The position numbers and the translations under genes are program-made. This document shows positions 1-5,279 of a DNA stretch of 5,699 nt, one piece after another; position 1 is the stretch's first letter, and each line of letters begins with the position of its first letter. The stretch comes from Nitrospira sp. (GTDB lineage Bacteria > Nitrospirota > JACRHL01), in contig JALWRU010000247.1 in the NCBI GenBank assembly GCA_026994095.1, positions 1-5,699 of the forward strand, in the 5' to 3' direction. The notes below the pieces were generated by a model. The model ran no database searches. It saw only the letters and a list, made by a program, of their open reading frames with translations, and was not told where the DNA came from.

Positions 1-1016
1 TGCTGGCCGGCAAAATGGACGTAGGTATCGCCCTTGTGGCGGGTCCAGTCGGTGCCGTTCCAGCCGCCACGCCGGTGCCACAGTCCGGTGGACAGGTCGT
101 ACACCCAGGTGGCGTTGCCTGCGGGCAGGGTCAACACATAAAAGGTATGCCCCTCCTGATGGTAGGCGTAACCCACCGCATCGGCCACCTGCGGGTATTG
201 GGCCAGTTGGTGTTCCAGCGCCGGGGTGGAGACGACCCGGCCAGAGCTGCCGGAGGACTGGATGATCTGTAACCTGCCGTTGGCATCATTGGCCAGCCAT
301 AGCAGTGACTCCCCGGCGCGGGCCACCGAGCGGGCCGCTGCGCAGCCCCGGTCGGAGCGTGCGCCGCCCACCGGGTTGAAGGGGAATACCTCGCCGGACT
401 GGAACCAGACCTCGGTACTCTGGCGACCAAACAGCCACAGGTGACCGGCGTGGGCGGTGAGGGCGATCAGCCCGTCCGGGTCGGACTCGGCGGTGGCAAA
501 GTCGAGGGCGTCGATCAGGTTGGCCGGGTCGGTGGCGTACAGAATACTGACCATAAACTGGCCCGGTTGGGCCGGATTATCGACAATAAAATACCCACCT
601 AAAAAGGCCACCTGAGTCGCGGCGGGAAAGTCCGGATCGGTCACCGGGCTGAGGGCGATGCCGTCCCACAGGTAGCCGCCTGCGCCATCTACCAGCAAGG
701 TGCGCTGGCCGTTGTCGGCAAAACAGACCGGCCCGGAGGCTGTGGCAAGCGTGCCGCAGGCGGTGGCCACCCCGGCGCTGTCAACCTTATATAGGGTATC
801 GCCGGAGACCGCTAACAACAGCCCGCCGAAGCGGTGCATACCGCGCACCGGGGTGGTGCCGATGGTGGTGAAGCGGCGTAGCCCCGGTGTGCTGTAGAGG
901 GCCGACACGGTGCGCCCGTCCGGGCCGCCGGTGACCGGGTACAGATTGACGCAGGTCTGGGCATTCAAGTCGGGGGAGCGCTCGCTGTAGGCCCCGCCGA
1001 TGAGTGGAATCTGCAT
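1..1016 (-). CDS. P22 gp10-like packaged-DNA stabilisation / tail accessory hub protein (C-terminus off left edge)
   Basis: In P22, gp10 is a tail accessory factor. After packaging it assembles below the portal on gp4, helps close the channel, holds the gp26 needle and contributes to the tailspike docking site. Here an ATG at 1016-1014 opens a frame with no stop for 338 codons to the window edge. P22 gp10 is about 472 residues, so roughly the last quarter is missing. The start MQIPLIGGAYSERSPDL followed by CVNLYPV (22-28) is the family's typical N-terminus. Other family-like stretches are YSTPGL (41-46), a segment with LWLF (193-196), and GHTFYVLTLP with TWVYDLSTGLWH near 289-315. The chain reads as repeated short beta-blades with Trp/Gly turns, fitting the family's propeller-like fold. 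The start lies 2 bases after the upstream stop, with a good Shine-Dalgarno at 1025-1032. The family call comes from recalled sequence character, not a search. Confidence 0.88.
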   Translation of the reverse strand, partial: MQIPLIGGAYSERSPDLNAQTCVNLYPVTGGPDGRTVSALYSTPGLRRFTTIGTTPVRGMHRFGGLLLAVSGDTLYKVDSAGVATACGTLATASGPVCFADNGQRTLLVDGAGGYLWDGIALSPVTDPDFPAATQVAFLGGYFIVDNPAQPGQFMVSILYATDPANLIDALDFATAESDPDGLIALTAHAGHLWLFGRQSTEVWFQSGEVFPFNPVGGARSDRGCAAARSVARAGESLLWLANDANGRLQIIQSSGSSGRVVSTPALEHQLAQYPQVADAVGYAYHQEGHTFYVLTLPAGNATWVYDLSTGLWHRRGGWNGTDWTRHKGDTYVHFAGQ

Positions 1017-1018
1017 GG

Positions 1019-1471
1019 TTAAAACACCTCTTGGTGGGTTAAAAACTGCGGTTCCCAGCGCAGGCCGATCTCACCGAAGTAGCGCCCCTCGGGGGTACTG
1101 CACCAGAGGCAGCGGCCGTAATCGGCAATCAGGCTGACCCCCCATTTGATGGGCACCCCCACCCGCAACGACCAGCTGGGTCGCCAGCTACTGACGCCCC
1201 AGTCGGCTGCCGACCAGGCGGCGTAACCGTTGGCCGCCACCGGTCGCCACCGTTGCACCCCGTAGGTGACGGCATCAATCTGGGTCCACAGGTGCGGGTG
1301 CAGCCGCAGGCGCAGATCACCGGCCAGCACATAGACGGTGCTTTGTCGATCCACCACCCGTTCGTTGTGGGGGATGCGCGAGCGCGCCTCCAGCCCCAGC
1401 CGCTCGATGGTCAGGCCGTGGGCCACGGTGGGTAGCAGCAGAATGAGCAGGATCAATAGCAGGCGGATCAC
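1019..1471 (-). CDS. Exported Trp-rich, beta-patterned phage protein of unknown function (150 aa)
   Basis: I do not recognise the family. The start is GTG at 1471-1469, overlapping the upstream TGA by 4 bases (GTGA). The frame has no other Met, and the leader fits this start. Residues 1-19 are a basic-then-hydrophobic signal peptide (MIRLLLILLILLLPTVAHG) with a plausible signal peptidase I site after AHG. There is no lipobox Cys, so a lipoprotein is unlikely. The mature part has nine Trp and several alternating hydrophobic/polar stretches (about 45-60, 100-117, 131-143) that look like amphipathic beta-strands. It also has a CxxC pair at 121-124 (CLWC) that could form a periplasmic disulfide. 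A small outer-membrane or periplasmic beta protein is one reading. The last residue is Phe, but the final ten residues are a poor match to the outer-membrane beta-signal. Its place between the fibre gene and the hub gene suggests a role in adsorption, receptor masking or virion release. That is inference. Confidence 0.8.
   Translation of the reverse strand: MIRLLLILLILLLPTVAHGLTIERLGLEARSRIPHNERVVDRQSTVYVLAGDLRLRLHPHLWTQIDAVTYGVQRWRPVAANGYAAWSAADWGVSSWRPSWSLRVGVPIKWGVSLIADYGRCLWCSTPEGRYFGEIGLRWEPQFLTHQEVF
1025..1032 (-). promoter_or_regulatory. Shine-Dalgarno site of the gp10-like gene
   Basis: The minus strand reads AAGAGGTG, ending 8 bases before the ATG at 1016. It lies inside the last codons of the 150-residue gene. 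It confirms the chosen start and suggests that the gp10-like protein is translated partly on its own initiation signal, not only by coupling. Confidence 0.75.
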
Positions 1472-3153
1472 TGCCAGTACCCCACCAGTATCAGGTTGAT
1501 GAGGTTGATGGTTCCGGGAGTGGTCTCTGACCAGCTCACGCCAAATGAGCGGTTGGCCCCCAGAATGGCGGTGTGGCGGGCGTAGACTTTGGATGTGGTC
1601 TGATGGGCCGGGTCCTGATAGCTACCGGCGCTGTACTCCATCCCGCCGACGGGCGTGGCGTTGTTAAAAAACAGTACGCCGCCCTGGATGTTGGGGGAGT
1701 TGCCCACCCCGGTGGATGTCTCCATCTCGATCACCACATCAATCGCCGTGGCATTGGCCGGGATGAGGTTCAGGTCGGCCCACACGTAGTTGACCCCGCC
1801 CACCAGCGCATCCCCCACGGTGCCGCCTGCCTGTGGCACTGTACCCAACACCGGGAAGCGGCCCGTGGTTGTGGTGTCCTCGCGGGCGTAGAAGGTGCCG
1901 ATGGTACGAAAGTTGGTAGCCGCCGCTGCCGGCTGCAGGGCAAATGCCGACGCTTCCAGCCCGTCTACCGTGTCCGCATCCAGCCCGCTTGCGGCCCCCT
2001 GTGGGCTGATGCTGGTGGGGGGTTGTGTGCCGGTGTGATTGGCGCGGTCGGCCAGTGCCGCAGGGGTCAGGCCGCCCACAGTGGCGGCGTCTCCGGTGAT
2101 GCTGGCGGGCAATTTGGCGGCCCCGTCCAGCGCCAGCAGAGTATTGGCGCTGGCACTGGTGGTGGCGTGCAGGCCGTCTACGGTGTCTGCATTGACGTTC
2201 AAGGCGTTGATATCGGCCTGGGTCTGATCGACTGTGGCACCGGCGTCGATACCAGCCAGTTTGCTGCTGTTGGCCAGCAACATAACTTTATCCGAGGCGG
2301 CCATAAAACCGGAGGCAGTGGCGGTGGCCACCCGCCACACCGGCTGCACCTGGAGCGCGTCAAAGTAGGCCGAGCCTGCTACCGCCACCGAGTCGTGCCC
2401 GCCGGTCAGGCGCAGTTTGAAGAAGCGCGCCGCACTGGCGGGCAGTACCACCGCCCGCTGTTGAAACAGCCCCCAAACGGTGGGGTTGCTGGTCTGGTTG
2501 TCGTACACGCTGGTGGTCGAGACGAGTTGTTTGGCACTGTCGTACCACAACATGTCCACCACACAACGCAGGGTGGGTACGGTGGTTTTAAGGGCAAAGG
2601 TCACCTCCAGATCGACCCCCGGAGTGACCGGCGAAAAGGCCGCCGTGGTGGCAAAACCACCGCCGTTACCCACTCCACCCGGATGCACAAATCGCAGCGC
2701 CGCCTCGCCCTGATGCACCTGTGGTGCGGGGTTGCTGCTGGCGTTGTAGCGCTCGGTAGTGACCTGCCCGCCGCTGTAGGGGGTCAGCTCCCAGCCGTCC
2801 GGCTGACCGTCGCTGTCGCTGTCGTTCTCAAAGGAGCCGTTGGCGATCAGGCTGACCGCCGGTTGCGGGGTGTCGGCCACTTGTGGGTCGAAGCCGTCCA
2901 GTTCATATACCAGTACGTCGGCAGCGTCGGTCAGGCGCAGTTTGTAAAGACCGTTGCCCCAATGGATATTGGCCTCGCCACGGGCGTTTAACACCACCGG
3001 ATTGGGGTGGGGGGTCAGGCCACTGGCGTCGGCGTAGGTCGCTTTTAGGGTGGTGGTGCCGGCGGCGTAGGTGGTGAGTTTTCCCCCCACCAGCGGCGCA
3101 CCGTTGGCATCGTGGGCGTGGAAGACCGGCGAGGCGGTGGCGCGGGCGGTCAT
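1468..3153 (-). CDS. Modular tail fibre / receptor-binding appendage protein (561 aa)
   Basis: Probably a virion appendage protein that contacts the host surface. Residues about 8-88 contain GGKLTTYAAGTTTLKATYAD, NPVVLNARGEANIHWGNG and LYKLRLTDA. This is the N-terminal module common in phage tail fibres and spikes, presumed to attach to the virion. Residues about 100-270 begin with NGSFE (105-109), an acidic DSDSDG stretch (111-116) and PDGW, and end with YFDALQV. That is the layout of a CBM4/9-like jelly-roll, and the acidic run may bind calcium. Residues about 280-405 are a shaft-like segment: FMAASDKVMLL, ADTVDGL twice, and an HTGTQ motif typical of tail fibres. Residues about 415-561 form a beta-rich end domain, likely the distal tip. 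The ATG overlaps the upstream TGA by 4 bases (ATGA) and no strong Shine-Dalgarno precedes it, so translation is probably coupled. It could equally be a spike base or an accessory fibre. No catalytic motif of a depolymerase is evident. Confidence 0.82.
   Translation of the reverse strand: MTARATASPVFHAHDANGAPLVGGKLTTYAAGTTTLKATYADASGLTPHPNPVVLNARGEANIHWGNGLYKLRLTDAADVLVYELDGFDPQVADTPQPAVSLIANGSFENDSDSDGQPDGWELTPYSGGQVTTERYNASSNPAPQVHQGEAALRFVHPGGVGNGGGFATTAAFSPVTPGVDLEVTFALKTTVPTLRCVVDMLWYDSAKQLVSTTSVYDNQTSNPTVWGLFQQRAVVLPASAARFFKLRLTGGHDSVAVAGSAYFDALQVQPVWRVATATASGFMAASDKVMLLANSSKLAGIDAGATVDQTQADINALNVNADTVDGLHATTSASANTLLALDGAAKLPASITGDAATVGGLTPAALADRANHTGTQPPTSISPQGAASGLDADTVDGLEASAFALQPAAAATNFRTIGTFYAREDTTTTGRFPVLGTVPQAGGTVGDALVGGVNYVWADLNLIPANATAIDVVIEMETSTGVGNSPNIQGGVLFFNNATPVGGMEYSAGSYQDPAHQTTSKVYARHTAILGANRSFGVSWSETTPGTINLINLILVGYWQ
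1957..1977 (-). repeat. ADTVDGL coding repeat, copy 2 (fibre shaft)
   Basis: Encodes residues 393-399 of the 561-residue protein and repeats the motif at residues 322-328. The two 21-base copies differ at three positions, all third codon bases, so the peptide is identical while the DNA has drifted. Motifs of this kind recur in phage tail-fibre shafts. Confidence 0.6.
2170..2190 (-). repeat. ADTVDGL coding repeat, copy 1 (fibre shaft)
   Basis: Encodes residues 322-328 of the 561-residue protein, the partner of the copy at 1957-1977. It follows an FMAASDK...GIDAGATVDQT segment, a common tail-fibre repeat type. Confidence 0.6.
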
Positions 3154-3494
3154 TTCTGCACCGTGATGATGATCGGCTCGCCGTGGCGTACGCCGCCCGT
3201 GTGGGTGGTGTCGTACAGTACCAGCCGTGCAGCCCAGCGGCCCGTGTCTGCGTCGGTGAACAGGCTGCCCAGCATGACCTGTACCTGCCCTGTATTGCCG
3301 CCCGGATGCACGGTGAAGCGGGCCGGGTCGGTGGCCATGTTGACGGTTTTTTGACCGCCCCCGGCGACCTGCTCCAGCTCCAGCTCGATCTGGTTTCCGG
3401 ACAGTTGGGTCAGGTCCAGCAGCACCCCGTCGGTATAGATGCTCAAGGTGGCGTCGTTGTCGTGACCGGCGTAGACGTTGAAGTTTACGGGCAT
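3150..3494 (-). CDS. Small beta-rich, probably Ig-like phage structural protein (114 aa)
   Basis: I cannot assign a named family. The sequence is an all-beta pattern: NFNVYAGHD, ATLSIYTDG, QIELELEQV, ARFTVHPGG, TGQVQVMLG, a W87-containing strand (GRWAARLVLYD) and a final GEPIIITVQK strand. This resembles the single Ig-like or baseplate-upper-protein-type domains that phages place next to fibre genes, where they often decorate virions or act as fibre adaptors. It has no signal peptide, membrane segment or Cys, so it is likely a cytoplasmically assembled virion part. The ATG lies inside the end of the 51-residue gene (10-base overlap), and its TGA overlaps the ATG of the fibre gene by 4 bases. 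No strong Shine-Dalgarno precedes the start, so translational coupling to the small upstream gene is likely. An adaptor between hub and fibre is inference. Confidence 0.75.
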   Translation of the reverse strand: MPVNFNVYAGHDNDATLSIYTDGVLLDLTQLSGNQIELELEQVAGGGQKTVNMATDPARFTVHPGGNTGQVQVMLGSLFTDADTGRWAARLVLYDTTHTGGVRHGEPIIITVQK

Positions 3495-3640
3495 AGGTAC
3501 ACCGTTCTGTCTGGTTGGGTGGTGATGACCACCCGGCGTGGTTGGAAAGTGGTAACGATCTTGCGCCTGCCGTTCAGCAGGCTGGTGGCCGGTGGCGGAG
3601 TACTGTCGTTGCCCAGCCGGAATAGCAGCAGGGGGATCAT
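3485..3640 (-). CDS. Small hypothetical phage protein (51 aa)
   Basis: An ATG at 3640-3638 opens a 51-codon frame ending in TAA at 3487-3485. A textbook AAAGGAG site lies 7 bases upstream, one of the best ribosome binding sites in the window. This is strong support for a real gene despite its size. The protein starts MIPLLLFRLGND, passes through a Pro-rich turn (PPPAT, 15-19), and ends in two basic beta-like stretches, RRVVITTQ (35-42) and PDRTVYLCP (43-51). Small phage proteins with repeated R-T-V motifs of this style are commonly found beside fibre genes. Their job is not known to me. The short hydrophobic start is not a convincing signal peptide. The TAA overlaps the start of the 114-residue gene by 10 bases, so the pair is probably coupled. 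Confidence 0.72.
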   Translation of the reverse strand: MIPLLLFRLGNDSTPPPATSLLNGRRKIVTTFQPRRVVITTQPDRTVYLCP

Positions 3641-3647
3641 GCCGGGA

Positions 3648-3654
3648 CTCCTTT
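3648..3654 (-). promoter_or_regulatory. Strong Shine-Dalgarno site of the 51-residue gene
   Basis: The minus strand reads AAAGGAG with 7 bases to the ATG at 3640. It sits in the only real gap of the window (3641-3668), between the stop of the 536-residue gene and the small gene. It fixes the start of the small gene, which would otherwise be easy to overlook. Confidence 0.85.
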
Positions 3655-3668
3655 GATAACGCCCCGTC

Positions 3669-5279
3669 TCATGCCGGGTCTACGCTCACAATCGGATCCC
3701 CGGCAGCCGTAGTAACCGCGGCGGTGTGGCTGGTGGCGATGTCGTCCTCTTTGCTGACCGTGAGGGTGCCGCCGTTGATGGCCACCTTGTTGCGGTTCAT
3801 CCTGAGCGCCTGCCGCACGGTTCGTTTGGTATTGCTGCCGGTGTCGGTGCCTGCGGCCATGTCCCGGTCCAGCAGGGTGTCGGCAATGGCGGTGCGCTCT
3901 GCGCTGGTGAGGCTGCCGCCGCCGGTCACGGTGACCGGGTTGCTGACCGACGCCACCACCTGCCCCGCTGCCAGATTGACCGCATTGGTGAGCGCCGTGG
4001 TGGTCGTGACCGTGCCCACAGTGACACCGCTCTGGTCTGCGTTCAGGTCCACCGGGCCGCTCGGCTGGCGACTGCTGACTGCCGCATCCAGGAGGTTGCC
4101 GATCAGGTTGCCTGCGGTACCGGCAGGGTATGCGCCCGGCACCGTTGAGGCCATGGGGTCACCCGCGCTCTGGGCGTCGGTGAGGGCCTTGCCGGTGGAG
4201 CCAACGGCCTGGTGGGTGGCGGTGGCCTCGTTCCACACCTTGGCGGGGACCGAGTCCAGGTCGGCAATTGTCCCGGCCAGACCGGGCGCGGTTCCGCCGC
4301 CGATCAGGTCGATGGCAGGCTGATTAAAGCCGGTGTCACCATTGATGCGTACGCCGGGTGCGTTCACCCCGCCGTCAATTTGCAACGGCGCGCCGGTCCA
4401 CTGGCTGCTGTGGATCGGTGCAGCGGTTCCCAACGCCATCTGTCGTGCCGACAGCACACAGTTGGGGCCGCCGTGGGTGACATTATCGGCCAGCACCACT
4501 TGCAGATAGTGGGGGCTGAACTGGTCTTCCTGCTTGAATAAAAAGCCGTTGGTAATGTTACGAATATCGGCCAGATAGGTGGTGATGGAAGTGGTGTTGA
4601 ACGGGCCGTTCAGGTCCATGGCGTCGCGCACCTGTTGCTGGGTTAATCCGCCCCCTCCCGCACCGGTCACCCAGGCGGCATCTCCTCGGTTGCGTAACGC
4701 CTCCAGCGAATCGGTGGTGGTATTGAAGGTCGTTCCGGCCATGTCTTTAATCAGCCGTCCGATGCTGCCAACGGTGGTGATGCCGTTGGTCAGCCGGTTC
4801 CAGATGTCGGCGCTTAAGGTGCCGAAGCTGGTGAGGGTGCGGGCGGTGCTGGCCCACACCTTGTCGGCAGCGGTCTGCAGCAGATCGACCGGATTGGAAA
4901 CCGTGGCTACGGTGGAGACCGACGCCACCGTATCGACGGCTGCGCGGAAGGTAGAAGGCCCGGCCCCCTTGACCTCCACCCGCTCACCGGGCATCAGGCC
5001 GCCGTCGGAATCCGCATAGATCGGCAGGTAGGCCGTATCGGCGGCAGGCAGTACGTAGCCAGTCACATCGCGCCATACCGAAAGGCTCTGCCCCGGCGGC
5101 GTCACCTCGGTCAGACCACGGGCGGGGGTGACGTGGCCACTGGCCTTGAAGGTCAGGTCAGAGAAGTCGAGAAACAGGCCGTCCGACTCCCGCTGGATCA
5201 GCACGTCTACGGAGGTAATGTAGGTGCCAGTCTCCAGATAGTTGGCAAAAAAGGTACTGCCCTGCGCCCGAATGCCCAT
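3669..5279 (-). CDS. Fibre-like phage appendage protein with repeated V/T/S/G-rich modules (536 aa)
   Basis: Probably a virion structural protein. The start at 5279 has a GGAGGA site 7 bases upstream and overlaps the upstream TAA by one base (TAATG). Residues about 1-105 are beta-rich, with VDVLIQRESDGLFLD and LPIYADSDGGL, and look like a folded N-terminal domain. Then come low-complexity modules familiar from phage appendages: VASVSTVATVSNPV (118-131), ADKVWASTARTLTSFG (138-153), TTVGSIGRLIKD (168-179), GGGGLTQQQVRDAM (208-221), a Gly-rich APLQIDGG/APGVRINGD segment (297-315), AKVWNEATATHQAVGSTGKAL (346-366) and GTAGNLIGNLLDAAVSSR (387-404). The C-terminal 80 residues (ERTAIADTLLDRD, VRQALRMNRNK, an INGGTLTVS strand, DDIATSHTAAV) resemble the conserved end domain of this protein type. 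No enzyme motif is visible. It may be an adhesin-like fibre or a scaffold for the downstream fibre. Confidence is high that it is coding and moderate on role. Confidence 0.82.
   Translation of the reverse strand: MGIRAQGSTFFANYLETGTYITSVDVLIQRESDGLFLDFSDLTFKASGHVTPARGLTEVTPPGQSLSVWRDVTGYVLPAADTAYLPIYADSDGGLMPGERVEVKGAGPSTFRAAVDTVASVSTVATVSNPVDLLQTAADKVWASTARTLTSFGTLSADIWNRLTNGITTVGSIGRLIKDMAGTTFNTTTDSLEALRNRGDAAWVTGAGGGGLTQQQVRDAMDLNGPFNTTSITTYLADIRNITNGFLFKQEDQFSPHYLQVVLADNVTHGGPNCVLSARQMALGTAAPIHSSQWTGAPLQIDGGVNAPGVRINGDTGFNQPAIDLIGGGTAPGLAGTIADLDSVPAKVWNEATATHQAVGSTGKALTDAQSAGDPMASTVPGAYPAGTAGNLIGNLLDAAVSSRQPSGPVDLNADQSGVTVGTVTTTTALTNAVNLAAGQVVASVSNPVTVTGGGSLTSAERTAIADTLLDRDMAAGTDTGSNTKRTVRQALRMNRNKVAINGGTLTVSKEDDIATSHTAAVTTAAGDPIVSVDPA
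4617..4658 (-). repeat. GGGG-LTQQQV-DAM linker, copy in the 536-residue gene
   Basis: Encodes residues 208-221 (Gly4, LTQQQVRDAM). It is matched by the block at 5366-5413 in the upstream gene, which encodes Gly4, TP, LTQQQVADAM. The CAGCAACAGGTG core is identical at DNA level. This indicates a shared linker or helix module in two neighbouring appendage genes. Confidence 0.65.

Noticed and set aside
131..430. A 99-codon minus-strand frame inside the gp10-like gene
   Set aside because: It is a different frame from the continuous 338-codon gp10-like reading and gives an Arg/Pro/Trp-rich product with no features. The gp10-like frame explains the DNA.
2646..2660. Short inverted repeat (GGTGG...CCACC) as a possible terminator
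   Set aside because: The stem is only about 5 bases, it lies deep inside the fibre coding region, and no T-run follows on the transcribed strand.
1573..2991. A 472-codon open frame on the plus strand
   Set aside because: It is antisense to the 561-residue fibre gene. Its product has no recognisable domain, is rich in Gly/Arg/His/Val as expected from the complement of GC-rich codons, and has no matching gene context. The minus-strand frame has clear fibre motifs and overlapping neighbours.
3641..3668. A promoter in the only intergenic gap
   Set aside because: The 28 bases are fully used by the Shine-Dalgarno site and mini-frame, and I see no -35/-10 pair in or just before it on the minus strand.
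3592..4323. A 243-codon plus-strand frame
   Set aside because: Antisense to the end of the 536-residue gene and crosses the 3641-3668 gap. Its composition (Ala/Val/Ser/Leu runs) is a shadow of the minus-strand codons, and it has no domain features.
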